64,000 bases of DNA, taken from Daucus carota subsp. sativus. Lineage: Eukaryota > Streptophyta > Magnoliopsida > Apiales > Apiaceae. Location of the stretch: assembly GCF_001625215.2 (NCBI RefSeq), contig NC_030381.2, positions 39,120,689 through 39,184,688 of the forward strand, written 5' to 3'. The notes under the pieces were generated by a model. It was not told the DNA's origin. It did no database searches and was given only the letters and a program-made list of their open reading frames with translations. Positions 42,891 to 56,624 of the stretch are shown here, one piece after another. Position 1 is the stretch's first letter. Every line of letters begins with the position of its first letter. The position numbers and the translations under genes are program-made.

Positions 42891-45098
42891 TCTTTTTTCT
42901 ATCTATACCCATATTTATTGTGTTGACTTTCTATAACATTAGCTAGATGGTATATTGGAAATGATAAATAGGAAAGTGTAAGAATGGAAAATTGTTGATA
43001 AATGTGCATTGGAAAGAAAGAGATTTACCTATTTCGGAATAAAAAAATTTCTCAAAAGAATCATCTAATTTGGGATGAAGGGAGTACATTCAAAAAGATA
43101 CACTCATAAGTCGTACGCGCTCACTTGACAATCCCCCAACTCAACATCTCACTGCTATAAATTCATTCAGCCGCGAACCCGCGACAACTTACTCAGCTGC
43201 GCTTAAGTCCTTAAATTTGAAAAGAAAATCTTACCCAAACAGGCCCAATAACTACTGTCAACCACTTCCTATTTGTTCTGGTAAAATTACTTCATGTGTA
43301 TAGAAGAACACATGCATCACTTGCAAGCCGGGCAATACTGGAAAGTTGCTCAACTAATTTAAGACATTGCATCGAGCTGATCTCAACCATCAAAATTCTG
43401 AAAAATGGACTAGCATACCTTCTGGTATTGATCTACTCTAACACAATAAGATCCAAATACGTAGAAATACATCGAGAAGTTATTGATTGCTTGACAAGCT
43501 AAGGACCACCGGAAGGCTGTAGCTTTCTTCTACATTCATTTGGATTTCCATGACCTTCTATAGGAAATGATGGTTTCCGAAAACATTTAATTCACGTACA
43601 AGACATCATATTCACCATTCACATCCTCCATCCCTTTTCATTCCTCGATTTATTGGCAATTCAGGACATATTAATATGCGTGATACAATAATAGTAACAT
43701 TGATCATACAGTTCTCACCATATATTTGATTGCGATAAAACTAATAACTGGGAGTCGAGGCTTCTTAGAATATAATATGATCCTCATAAACTCTCTTTCC
43801 TAACACCTTGAAATTCCGTGGTGGAATAATGCTAAATACTAAATGCCAATTTTTTCGCTTGTGCTTTGGTTTTTAAGTAGTCGATATCAAATGGACATTG
43901 ATGAATATTGTTAAGGTTATAAGGCTGTCTATTACATAAATACATATGATCCGTCCAACGTTTAAACAACTTTGCAGTGTACTATTACTTTTCTTTGATT
44001 GAAGCATGGGACTGGGACAATGAATTGCCTGTCGATTCTTGTAGAAAAGCAGAGCTGACAGTAATTAGCAAATGATTTCAGTAACATTAATTAGCATTGT
44101 ACTTGTAGCCCTACCTCGCTGAAAAATTCCAAGCACAAAATCCAGAATGCTAATAAATAATTTAGTTGATTACAGGCTTGCAGCTATATTTAAACGGCCA
44201 TTTATCTTACGCTAATTATCCCAATTTCTCATGAAGATCACATATATCAGTCTTTCTATAATTGTGAACTTGACACGTTCCATCTCCCTCAGATATGATA
44301 TTTCACCTAGCCTCGGCCCTCGCAGCTGGGTAGTTCAATTATCAGCTGAATTGGGATGGAAGTTTTTAAGTGCATGTATAGAGATTATGCACCATATATG
44401 ATAGTATATGTAATCAATACGTAACAAACACATACAAAAGTACCGAAAGTACTTGGCTAAAAAAGGTGCTAAAGCAAAGGTGTTCAAAGAATAAGAATAT
44501 CATATGATGGTATATGGTATATATGTTTACGTGTCAGCTCAGTGCACTTATAAATTAATGATCATTATAAATTTTAAAATTTTTAATAAAAATCCAGTAT
44601 AGAAATTAAACATGTACATTCTTTAATATTGATAAATAAATAAAAAATATTTGATTTCGTAAATATTATTTATCAAGATTTGAGAGAATAATTATTCTCT
44701 CAAATTCAGTGTCATTATTAGTAAACTAGAAATCCTTTTTAAGTAATAATTTGTTTGTTTTAGTAATTAAATTACATAATATTCTGTTAGTAGTAAAGTC
44801 ATAGAAAAAACATGCAAATATTAACTTTATTTTAATGTTATATAGATATATGTCTGGTTAATCAAAAAATAATTTCAATTATAAAATTTATTATATATAT
44901 CACATATAACTCTCGAATGAAAATGAAAAAGAAATTGATCTCTGTTTCCTTCACAAATGGTAAGATTGTTGGCAGGAAAAAGTGGTAGAAAATATTGAAG
45001 ACCATTTTCTTGATGTAAAAGGCAGGAGATAACTCTTGAATCCCGTTTAGAGTATACTTAATAAATTATAAAATTAATATGAATTTATTTATGTCATA

Positions 45099-45105
45099 TT
45101 ATTAC

Positions 45106-45171
<66 letters not shown>
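45099..45171. repeat. (TTA)n microsatellite
   Basis: An almost pure ATT/TTA trinucleotide tract of more than 20 units. The Tyr-run frame called across it (45079-45261) is an artefact. Confidence 0.95.
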
Positions 45172-45172
<1 letters not shown>

Positions 45173-45237
45173 TTTCTATACTTCTTTATTATTTATATAC
45201 TAAAAACAACTTCAAGTTTTTCTTTTCTTATTTATTA

Positions 45238-45489
45238 CTCACTAAGTCTCAATTTACATGATCCTTTGTTTTTCTAGGAGTCAAATTGACTAATTTTGAC
45301 CAACTATTAAAAAAAATTATTTGTCGTTTTTGAAAATTGAAAGTTATATATTAAAATAGACTGGAATTATTTTTCATTGATGTTTTTTAAATTTTCTTTT
45401 GAATTATATAATATATATAAATTTCAGTCAAAATATAGTCAATTGATTAGTAACAATTCAAAATGATATGTATATTGAAACGGAGAAAG
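45238..45489. mobile_element. Decayed Stowaway-like MITE
   Basis: Left CTCACTAAGTCTCAATTTACATG and right ATATTGAAACGGAGAAAG are imperfect inverted ends with TA outside both. The TTTTGACCAACTATT region seen in the better-preserved copy at 56394-56624 is also present. Confidence 0.6.
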
Positions 45490-48241
45490 TACCGTATATT
45501 TTATCATTAAAAAGTCGGATTTCTTATCGGAGGTAGCATTAAATACATGTATGCCCTTACTGAAACCAACCCTTATAAGCAATTACCGGCAGGCTGCAAC
45601 AGATTAAATTCAACTGAGGAATATGTCATCTCTATTCTGTGATACATCTCCCTCTAGTGTCATAATCAGAAAACTGTACATGATAAAAGGTCGATAAGAT
45701 TAGAGTAACAGTAAACCTTATAGTTCATATCTAATCACATAGGATTTTTAATAAATTAAATTGACAAAAAAGTCCATAATATCATTAATGTTAAAGTAAT
45801 TTTAATTCCATCTATCGTATAATATCCAAATATAATAGAGATGATATATATTTTAAATCTTATTACTAGAATAAAATATAATTTGATATTTATTTATCTA
45901 GATTGTATATGGACTCGTATATATAATGAGAATAGGGTTAAATGATAAGATGCTCACTAAGTGACGTGAAAAGCTAGTATCAAATTAATCATTAAATTTT
46001 AACGGGGTATCACTCGAAGCATTAAAGTCAAAGTAAATATCAAACATACCTCGTGTATGTGCACGAGAACTAAAAGCTATATCTATAGAGTTCTATACAT
46101 GTTTCTTGAATTCTCACAACCAAATGAAAAGTTATGAATTCTAGTATTTTAGATAATATAATGAGACTTTTAAAATTTGATCTACTAATTGTTTTCATTT
46201 AAATAAAAAAAATAACTACAAAATTAAAAGTAATTAAAGAGTAGATAAAATAAAAGCAAATTAATGATGTGCTTAATAATTATTTCATCTCCACAAAATC
46301 TTCTTTTTTTCTGTTAACCCATAATATTTATAATTTACCCTTTTACTTAGAACTTTCGAGCTTAAACATACATATTAATTAAGCACTTGCCTCACCTAAT
46401 CTGTACACTTGCCTCACCTAAAATCGTCTGTGCATCACTAATTATCAGTATAAACTTTAGTGGGGCTCGTCATGTATGAGGAACGGTGATCCACCGTTGT
46501 GTAGTGCCTGTATTAAAAGAGTAGATGGTCACGTCTAGGGTAGCCACTGCAATCTGTAATATGCTACAATAAATACGAGCATTAACTTTGTTCACAGGAC
46601 AAAATTTTGGGAACCAACTGAAAGCAACACCTCCTTTCGTTTCATAGTACCCACTGGTCTACGATCTACTACGAACGCATCCCATTGAATCATGCATATC
46701 TTCGTAAAAGTATTTACATTTTAATCTTCATCGTATAATCATTTTTTGTAATGACTTCGTAGCATTGAGGTGATCAGGTCCGTGTGTGCATATATTTGTG
46801 AAATTGTAAATTTGTAATCCAAGAAGATCACATGATGATGCTGTGGACATATATTGATGTGTGGGGGCTTACTCTCAACCCTCAGACCCCTACCAAAGGT
46901 ACTGCAGATATTTGAGATGTTTGCTCCATTCACCTTAATAGAAGCATACTGATATAAAATAAATTCCACTATGATGATTAAATTTTTCAAAATTTTATGA
47001 AATAGTGGTTTAAATTCTAAAATAACAAAATTATGATCGGATTTTTTCTTCTCTATTAAAAATAGTTGCCGTTAACTATGGTTCGTGATTAAAAGGGTTG
47101 AGAATAAATTTCAAGATGGCTAAAATTTCACAGCTCGTTATCAATAAACTTTAGCTACCATTTTGTAAGTATTTTTTAATTTCAAATCCTTAATGACATA
47201 TCGTTAACGAGAATTGACATTTTAGAAAGCGGAGGAAAAATCCTGTCATAATTTTATTATTTTTAAAAATAAGCCAATATCTTGTAAAATTTAAAATTTT
47301 AAGCTATCATCTTGAAATTTACTCAACTTATATATTATATTTTCAGATTGAATTTAGCTATATTTTATTATTGATAAAAATATGAGGATATTATTTAACG
47401 AAAAATTATATACAGGAACCTGTTCGAAATACTGTGTAATACAATTAAATAGTAAAGTATAAAAAGAGGATTTTCTTAAACTGTAAATATTAAAGTGGAA
47501 ATGAGTCTAATAAATATTATATATTATAGTAGTGATGACTGAAGTGATGCAACATATATCAATTATGTGTTTCACTAAAAGATAAAAAGATATTGATTCA
47601 TGATTTTTTTTCGATGTATCGCGGTCAAGAGTTGTGTTAGAAAATGAAAGCAATGACTCTGTATATGTATCGGTATTTCCGCTTTAAGGATATTCTAGCG
47701 CATACTTTGTATACGTGCTAGTTGCTACAATACGATGTTTGAAAGAGGACTTTTGTACGTTTATACATAAGTTCACACAGGAAAGGCAAAACTATCCTGT
47801 CTTGTCTTTTTATTTGATAATCAATTTCTTATTTACTGTTCTTTTCCTGAAAGGATAATTAAATTCGGGATAATAATATCAGTTAGTCATATATGTCAAA
47901 GCTATATATGATATCTATATATTTGTTTGAATTATAGGTCTTGCGCGAATTTAATTTAAATTAAGAAATATCCATCCATAATTAAGTTCAAATAAAAACA
48001 TTTTAAAGCTAAAAACATTGTCAAAGTTGATATGAGATACTATTCTGAACATATTTTTATATGTGTGATTCTAGGTACATGGTAAAAGTTACTATTACTG
48101 TTAACAAGTTTTAAAATTTATTCTTTATTATTTTGTTTTAAATTCATAAAGTATTTATAATATTAATTAAATTAAGCAAATAGATGCTAATTAAAATTTC
48201 ATATGATTCTCTTATCATATTAAATTAATTTACATTATATA

Positions 48242-48422
48242 CTCCCTTGGGTCGTTAACTTTCTACACGTAATTTAAAATTCATAAAAAAACATTTTTCA
48301 TTAATATTTCTTACATTTTTTTGTAAATAAAAACTTTTGATTTATATTGCTGTTCTGAAAGAATTCGAAAGACAATAATAAAAGTAGATTTTTTATGCGC
48401 CTAAAATTTTAATAAGTAAGAA
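48242..48422. mobile_element. Strongly decayed Stowaway-like MITE
   Basis: Starts CTCCCTTGGGTCGTTAAC after TA and ends GTAAGAAG before TA. The right end matches only loosely. The call rests mainly on the left end and the size. Confidence 0.35.
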
Positions 48423-48800
48423 GTATAATTAATTTCAGCTTGCATTATCAAAATTTTCAAGCATGAAACAGGTTAGTTCTATTGGACGAGTCAAACCACT
48501 ACTATCAGACTTGAGTTTACCCAATCCAACCAAACATCTAATAACTATTATTCATTATAATTCATTATCTCCTTAATACACAAGATAGAACACCTAACTA
48601 CAACCTAATTACTCCAACTTTAGTAGTAGTAATTACTGTCTTCACATACACAAACCAAATTAAAGTGGAATCCTAGTTCCACTTAATGCATGCAATGCAA
48701 CAAGATCAGGGACTAACAGTGTCTTAATTGTAGTAACTAATTAGCCAATGTTCCCTGACCTAGAGATGTACGTAACTGCTAATATTAATTAACAACATGA

Positions 48801-51436
48801 TTAAGAGAACAGCCATTCAACTATTGCATCCTGTTTGTGATCACCATCATCACCTTTATCACAACTAGTCTCCCACAGACCAGAAAACAGCTTCTCATCT
48901 TCACTATCCCATAAATTCTGGTCTTCAAATCCGCCGTCCCAATCCATGTTGCCGCCGCAGTCCCACCCCAGAACATCTAATTCACCGTTCTTCAGGTCAT
49001 ACTTCTCGCCTTCTGGCATCAAACTCGGATTAGGCATGATTGTATTACCATCATCCATAAGCCAATTTTCCACGTCAGCATTACTAAGTAACAATTCACC
49101 ATTCGGATCTCCTACTGGCACCTGGTTTAGGGTTTGTAAATTAAGGTCCGCTTCGAGACCTTGATCAGATACTATGTCATCAAGAAAAGAGCTGAGGAAG
49201 ATATCATCCATAGTTTCCTTATCTTCAGGAATATCCAAATTAATCATGCTGCTCATGACATCTTCCTCCAAGGCCGGTGTCGCGGGCATAATTACTAAAC
49301 TTCCACCATTACCAAGATCCCGACTAGAAGTAGCCGATTCCGGGGATTTATCCACCACTTTCTGATCAGGAGAATTATCAGGAACTTTGGTGTCCTTCTT
49401 GGTGATAGATTTACGTGTTCTCTTGACTGGTGGCTTGGGAGCCACATCAGTGGTCCTGGACTTGGGCACTGGCTGGTCCACAACAACTGGTTCGTGGTTC
49501 AATTGTTGAATAATCTTTCGAAACTTGTAAATTTGTCTGCTCAAATGCGAGTTCCAGTAATTTTTAATCTCGTTGTCTGTTCTACCGGGTAGGTGACTTG
49601 CAATTAAGCACCACCTAAAACAAATGTCACGGACAATCATCAATCATGCATATATCTTTATGGAGAAAAAGAGGTGTATAATTAACGTTGTACACTGTGC
49701 TACCTTATCATGTTCGTCCTTTCAAAGGTAAGGAGAGAACTTGGTGCCACCTATATTCTAGTACGACTTTATTCAATTGCTTAACGGACAGGATTTGACA
49801 TTTTTATTTATGTATACAGAAATTAGAAGGAAAAATACTATACATTCGCTGTTTAAACAGAGGAAACCAATTATTGATGTATAGAGATAGTCGTGTGTTG
49901 ATAGTAAGAATCCTGGCTAATTTCTGAATTCGTGTGCTTGACCTTTTCTTAAAAAGAATGGATGGAGCCAGCAATTTGATATACAATATAAGAACACGAA
50001 TATAAAAAGATAACATGAAAAATATGGATATGAGTTCACATTTTCAATACACGAAGATGGATTTGAAATAAGATGACTAAATTTAATTTGAGATATGTAT
50101 ATACATGACAACACAAACACATAAATGCACGAAATATATAAATTTATATATATATATATATTATATATATACATATATATGATATAATATATAAATAACC
50201 ATTATTCATTATATATTTATAAAGAATATATCCAAACATATGTATTATATATAAGTATATATATTCTTGATACATAAATGTAAATATATATTATATTTTT
50301 CAATTATATATATAACATGATATTATAGAACATATGATGATACATATATGTACTTATCATTCAAAATTGAAAACCACAAAACACGATTCTACCTTCATGT
50401 AATTATCAATAGTCAATTACATACCGTACGTCATCGATTCTTTACTAGAGGAATATCAGCTTCAAGTAATTATTAGTGGTCAATTATATGCGGTCATCGA
50501 TTCCTTCCCAAAGGAATTGATGACTTTGATTCATCGTCATTATTTTCTTTCTAAATATTTTTAACTAAGTAAAATTAAGAATAATCATCTTTAAAAATAA
50601 ATTAAATGATCGATCATGAATCAGGTATGATTATAAAATCAATCAAACAACCCCAAATAGTACCGTAACGAGAATCAATCCGGTGCATCTCCATCAGTCA
50701 CAAAAGTAATAAATTCTGGTTGGAAGTACAATTGGAGCTGGGGACAAAATTAGCATATTTTAAATTTACTGTTTTTTCCTACAACCAATTACGGAAATCG
50801 AAAAATCCACACTCACCTCAGAGGACTTGCATGTGAGTTTTAACTTCTACTTTTCGAAAAAAGTTCGTAAATACATCAACTTGAAGCTAATTAGAATCAT
50901 AACCGACGCTGACTGAAGTAGAAGTCGTATTTTGCTAGGTAAAAAATAGATGTAGTCGTAAAGTTCATATTTAACTTTTCTAAGAAAAACAGACCAGTAA
51001 AACAACAGAAAGAAACACAAAACTGAGTCATTGATCAGAGTCAAAGACTGACCTATTTCCCAAAGATGAATGAAGCTTGATAATTGTTTCATCTTCGTCC
51101 GAAGAGAATTTGCCTCTCTTCAAGTCTGATTTCAAATAGTTGACCCATCTCAGTCTGCAGCTCTTCCCACACCTCAGCAAACCTTCATAACATCAACACA
51201 CACATTACCATCATTTCCGCCACGTCTGAACAATCCCACAAAATCACACACAAAAACACAAACTATATATATCTCAAATGTAAATTTAAGTCACAAAATT
51301 TACCAGCATTCTTGGGCAATGATCTCCACGAGCCCTCACCGTTAGCCTGAATATACTTCGTCAAAATGTCATCTTCTTCAGCCGTCCATCTCCCTCTGTT
51401 GAGTCCCACCTTTTCACAGCACGGCGCTCTCCCCAT
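48801..51436 (-). CDS. R2R3-MYB transcription factor, flavonol-type (subgroup 7, MYB11/12/111-like)
   Basis: Exons 51304-51436, 51053-51182 and 48801-49614 splice in phase (the first, 133 bp, is the classic R2R3-MYB size) into 358 residues. R2 runs from about residue 14 ([17 protein letters not shown] to [15 protein letters not shown]) and R3 follows ([18 protein letters not shown] to [18 protein letters not shown]). The start [20 protein letters not shown] and the [20 protein letters not shown] run are those of flavonol regulators, which switch on CHS, CHI, F3H and FLS. The bHLH-binding signature of R3 is absent, as expected for this group. [11 protein letters not shown] may be a diverged SG7 motif and the C-terminal EWLFS resembles SG7-2. 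The rest is acidic, typical of an activator. Intron 2 is long (1.4 kb) and AT-rich. A phlobaphene/P-type relative is an alternative. Confidence 0.9.
50140..50330. repeat. Low-complexity (AT)n-rich stretch in MYB intron 2
   Basis: Nearly pure A/T with many TATATA words. The small frames around it are artefacts. No element ends were found. Confidence 0.7.
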
Positions 51437-51692
51437 CTTTTATTTAATCTCAAATTTCGACGGAGTCCAGATTTTTTTAAAATGCACTAGAATCGAATTC
51501 GATCTAATAGAATCGAACATAAAATATTTTGTTAATACTGAACGAGAGCTATCTACTTTTATACAGCATGTAAACAAATTGACTAGCCAAAAGAAGAAGT
51601 TGAAGCTAGGCGACAAGCAGAAACCTACAAATGTATGTAACTGTACTTGTTCAAGTTACGAAAGATGTACAGAGATTTAAGAATAGATTTGT

Positions 51693-51770
51693 GCGTATAT
51701 ATAAGAGCACAAGAGCGAGCTGGGTGAATTGAATTGAAGTGTGTCGTCACTAAGGAGTACTGAGGTTGGT
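51693..51770 (-). promoter_or_regulatory. Core promoter of the MYB gene with AC-type element
   Basis: CTTATATATA on the minus strand (about 51696-51705) is a likely TATA box, about 260 bp before the ATG. Further upstream ACCAACC (minus strand, 51764-51770) is the AC-type site bound by R2R3-MYB proteins. CGTGTC-type words nearby could be light or bZIP sites. Sequences are seen; control is inferred. Confidence 0.5.
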
Positions 51771-54700
51771 GAAATGAAGTAAAAGCGAAGAGAGTGACAC
51801 GGGTACTTTAAAATATCAAGGCCCTTGTCGTGGCTTCTCCACCGTCGAGAGCTATTGACGGGGCATCCATGTCCACGTTCATATTTCACATATATATGTT
51901 TTCTCGTCACTCCCACCTTTTTCTGTTTTCATACAGATTTTTACGAAAGTCTTCGTACATCAGCCAGCGGCCTCGTTACTCTATTAATCTATAGACTACA
52001 ACGGACGGCTAATTGATACTCAATTTGAGTGGTCAAAATCGACATGTAAAAAGAGACGGCTGCATGCACAAGACTTAATATAAAATTTTATAATAATATA
52101 TAATACTTGAATGAGATGTTTTAATTGTTATTATTTATATGTTAAACTCATTTTATAAAAAAGTTTGTACCCAATTTTAGTGTTATAAAGTATTTTTTAT
52201 AATCAATTTCAATTACATTTTGTTTTAAATTTGTCATACATTTTGAGAATTTTCAGGTGGATTGACAAATAAATGAAATTATTCGAAAATTTAACTTAAA
52301 GATAATAAATTTAACTATGAGATTAAGTTAGCAAATATATGAGTTAAAAAGTCAAACATCCATACAAAACAGATATATTAGTCAATAATTTTTAATTATA
52401 TTCTTGAAAAGTAATCAAATTCTATTAAAATTTCGCTTGAATTCGAAAATTAACTAAATAAAAAATGTATGATTTGAAGTTGCAGTGCGTGTCTTCTCAG
52501 TTTCTGAGGATTGGCCGACTCTCATTTAGGGTACGTCAGTGGTATGTGTAAGGTGCACATAGTATTCAGAAGTTCTCCTGTTCATTTTGTTTTTGGTTTA
52601 GCGTCATAACTCTTGGCCACTTTACTAGTATAGACTGTGTTAATATTTTTTTTTGTTAACAGAATTATGTGACTTTAATTTATAAAAAAGTTAATAAAAA
52701 TAATAATTTTACTTTAAATGATAAAACATTTAAATATGCCCACTATTGATTTTCTAATGAGTATTATTTTGACTCGTATTTCTTAAAAGTAAATCCCGCC
52801 TAAATACGTATATCAATAACCATAAACATATTTAAGACATACAATGTATTATTGTACATGAAGACTGAAGTCCTTTAATTAAAAAATCTATATATTAATT
52901 TTGTAAGTAAACAACGTACGTCAATAAAACTAAAATTAAAGTCAGTGTGGTACACGTACAACTGTACAAATGTCTTAAGGTCACGGTTAAGGTCATGGGA
53001 GCCGTGGGCCTTGTGGAGGGAACAAAATAAGAAGAAGAGTCTTGGTACAAAGTAATCTTTCATGTTTCCGTAGGCCATAGTGTTGCTTCAATTCGGCGGT
53101 TATAACTATAGGAGTACTGTTTACTCATCTACATTAACATAATTAATTACTAATACAGGACTGTGTTAAATACCTTCATAACATTCTTAAATTCAATAAT
53201 TTAAACGTTGGAGGATTAAGTATCTATTCACATTAATGACTTCATTTACTCAATAATCTGTGTCAAGAAATATCACCAGATAAGTTAGATCCTGAGAACC
53301 AAGAACGAAATGAATCATGGATCAAATATGTTTGATTTATTATATTTTTATAAAAAATAAATCTTTTTGGTAATTAAAAACTTATTTCTTTAAATAAGAA
53401 ATATTAAGCACCCTTTAATTAATAAAATATAAAATAATATATAAGTGTGAGATTTTTGCAAAACAAATCTTTGTTTACTTTAAATAATATTAACACATCC
53501 AATTCTTTTTATCCCAAATAACTCATCTTGATTTGTGGATAACCTGCGGATAACCTGCAGATATCTCTCATTTTTCCTATCTTCTTTCACTGCATATCTG
53601 AAATCTTGAATCCCATATTTACATTTTGAAAACGGCATACTGTGGTGTCAATAAGGATACATGATAAATAGGCTCAAATCCCAATTTGGAATATACGGTT
53701 GGACTGTCTAAGGATTAAACCTATGCTTTTATGGCTTTATACAGCACTTTGAAGTTTTGATAGGAGGCGGCTAACTACTTGTCTACTTGATCCATCACAC
53801 TGCAAAAAGTGCTTATGTGTAGCCATTCGTGGCACTCGGACTTCCATGCAAAGTTCAATGGTTTTGAATCTCGAAACGTATACCACACATGTACTAGGAC
53901 TCGTCTTCATGCATAGTCACGTATTTTGGGGTGTTTTTTTCCGATATTTATCTAGATTTATCTGGACTTTCGCATGACCTCGACTTGTGTCAATATGTCA
54001 TTGTTTTGATTGTTTTATTTCCCGAAGTGTCTGCCTAAACGTTGAGTCCTTTCTTTGCTTGTATTGCTTGTGAAATTGAACAATATGAGCTCCTTATGAA
54101 TTTATGATAGTTACTAGCACACCAAATATATTAATGAGTCCTTTTATGAGTATAACTAAGGGTGCATGATTTCTTTATGCTGCGTGCCCATGCCATTGTT
54201 TAGTATGCTTGTGAACTAGAAAGAGCGGTTGATCGTAAACTCATAAATGAGAAGAGCGGGTATAAAATTGATTTATTATATTCTTTTTGTAGTATTCATA
54301 TGAAACTAAAGTGATATTCAAAATTATTGTTTTATTAGAAAAACACGGGTAAAACATGTATTGTTGAGAAAAGTTGATTTGAATTTATTAAACACTTTTT
54401 CATAATTTTTTTAAAAAAAATACTTTTATTACCTGCAAGGCTGCAACACTAGTATCAAACCGGGTCATATTCATGTTCACGTTCCTGAGATTTTTAAAGG
54501 ATACAATGGGAAAAAAAATAAAATATCAAAAATAAATTCTTCTTTTTCTCCTTCTTCGAGAATCACGAGCACCCACAAAACTGATTTTTTTTTTTTTTAA
54601 TACATTCTCTCCTCTTTTTCTTAGTGTTGTTTCTTCTATTTTTCTTAATTTCTACACTACAAAAAAAACTTTTTAAAATTGATCGATTCAAGAAAAGTTT

Positions 54701-56006
54701 TGGGATAAAATCGAACAACTTCATTCAGGCGAACATGAGTTTTGCTGAGTTGATAGGAGTATGGCTGTACTATTAGTAGGAATTATGGTCGGTTTTAAAA
54801 TTGAAGATCATCTATTACGAGTCGTTAGTCTTGTTTAAACTCGAGTTAAGTTGTGAATAAATCTGACCAACTAATTATAATCACCCGGCTATTATGGTCA
54901 ATCTTGTACGGTTTGAATTAAATCTAGGACAAATTGACTATTATATTATAATTGATCACGCATGTTCAATTTTGTTTATCAATAGTTTTGACTAGTCGGC
55001 TAAAAATATAATTGATCATAATTCCGTCGATTATATATACACATAACACTCAGTGTTCAGTGAAGCGGTTGGATTTACTGCTTGATCTTTTTCTCAAACC
55101 TAAAGCCGGTCAATATAATGATTTATTTTATATATAAATATTATCGATTTAGCTAAACATGTGCCTAAAACTAATCATCGTCGTCGATCATGTGAACTTT
55201 GATATTTTTTTGTTATAACCGATCAACGCTGACAGTTGAATTTTTTGTGGTTTCTAGTGTACAGTATACTACATTTCTCTGGCTCCAAAATGATAGGGCC
55301 CTGGTCCGAAGCGATAACTTCATTCCATGGGCTTGTGCCACTAAGATTGCTGTAATTCTTCATTTCAAATTAATGCTCATAAAGTCGGTTTGATGAAAAT
55401 ATCATCTAGCAAATTTTAATTAATTAATTAATAATTATTTTGGTCGAGTTTGATAAACAGATTTTAGATTGGGTTCTTTTGAATGTATTGTAATGTCGTT
55501 GACCGCGCAACACAGGTTAAATTTGTATTAATATGATATTGCTTGTTCAATATAATGATTAAGTTTGCATGTATTTATATATGTGTTTTTCTCAAAAGGT
55601 TTCTACATAATGAAATTGTTTGGATACTTATATTGAAGATATTTTTTTTTCCCGATATGAGACTTGAATTGACCCTATTCAATAATCTCTCTTCAATTCA
55701 AAAATCATCCAAAAACCTTCCCATATCAAAAAATTAGCACCCATAATTTTAGGATCAACTTCTTACTCATCGGTTTTGATACTACTTATTGGGTCGGCTC
55801 TTAGGTTGTGCAACACTCGTCAACTTTATATTAGTATGATATTGTACATTCTGGGCTATGGCTAAATCCCAGATTTATTATCGGGGTACTCTCAAAAGGC
55901 CTCCTACTCATACTAATGGAGTTATTACTTATTTGCCTGACAAATTTTATTTATCTTTGCATTTTGAAACTTGGGTTACACTCACTCAATAGTAATAATA
56001 ATGAAA
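51771..56006. other. Gene-poor spacer between the MYB gene and the Helitron
   Basis: No gene recognised in about 4.2 kb. Short frames (52875-53078, 55199-55393, 55543-55737) have no motif or support. The first few hundred bases should include distal MYB promoter. The rest is AT-rich and probably consists of old unrecognised repeats. Confidence 0.5.
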
Positions 56007-56393
56007 CTAGTAATTTTGCCCGCTACGCATGGGCGTTAATTTTCAAAAATTCCATATTCCATTTAAAATAATAATTTTGTAAATAAAATTTTAACAAATT
56101 ATCTCGCCACGATTTCCTTCATTTTTTAAACATACTATTTATTTTGTCATACTTTACTTACATCTCAATCAAACATAATTTTGAAAAATAAAGTTTCATC
56201 TTATGAGAAATATAAGAAATACTCTCGGTATTTTTATAAAAAATATGCTCACTATGTTGTTCTACTTTATTACATTTTCTTGTGAAAAATCTCTTTGAAT
56301 TTTATATGATTTAAATTTTTGAAAAATAACAATTTTATTGTATCAAAACACATCTGACATTACTTTCGTAAATTTATTTGTATCTATCAATTA

Positions 56394-56624
56394 CTCCCAC
56401 CATCCCATTTTAAAAAAATATGTCATGTTTTGACTTTAAGCGGTCAAATTAACCAATTTTTGACCAAGTATAAAAAATAAATTCGTTATTATTTTAAAAA
56501 ACTAAAAATTATGTTTTATAATATATTGTATGTACTTTATGATAACATTTTTTTTTTCTTTTGAAATTTGGTCAATTTGACTATTCAAAAGTCAAATAGG
56601 ACACTTAAAATGAGATGGAGGGAG
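56394..56624. mobile_element. Stowaway-type MITE nested in the Helitron
   Basis: Starts CTCCCACCATCCCATTTTAA and ends TTAAAATGAGATGGAGGGAG, near-perfect inverted copies, flanked by TA on both sides. Length is 231 bp. It lies about 390 bp inside the 3' end of the Helitron. Confidence 0.9.

Larger units (their letters stand above)
37460..43084. mobile_element. Old Stowaway-like MITE split by a LINE
   Basis: CATCCCAATTTAGATGA at the left (near 37470) and TCATCTAATTTGGGATG at the right (near 43062) are inverted copies, and the right end reads GATGAAGGGAGTA, a Stowaway-type terminus followed by TA. The LINE at 37532-42873 sits between them. Without the LINE the host element would be roughly 280 bp, the size of other MITEs here. 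The left tip is decayed and its exact start is uncertain. Confidence 0.6.
43085..48800. other. Long gene-poor spacer
   Basis: No coding region recognised in about 5.7 kb. It holds a (TTA)n microsatellite, one clear MITE and one decayed one. A small direct repeat (CACTTGCCTCACCTAA) occurs twice near 46383-46421. The right edge is the 3' flank of the MYB gene. Confidence 0.5.

Noticed and set aside
45079-45261. 60-residue poly-Tyr frame
   Set aside because: Translation of a (TTA)n microsatellite.
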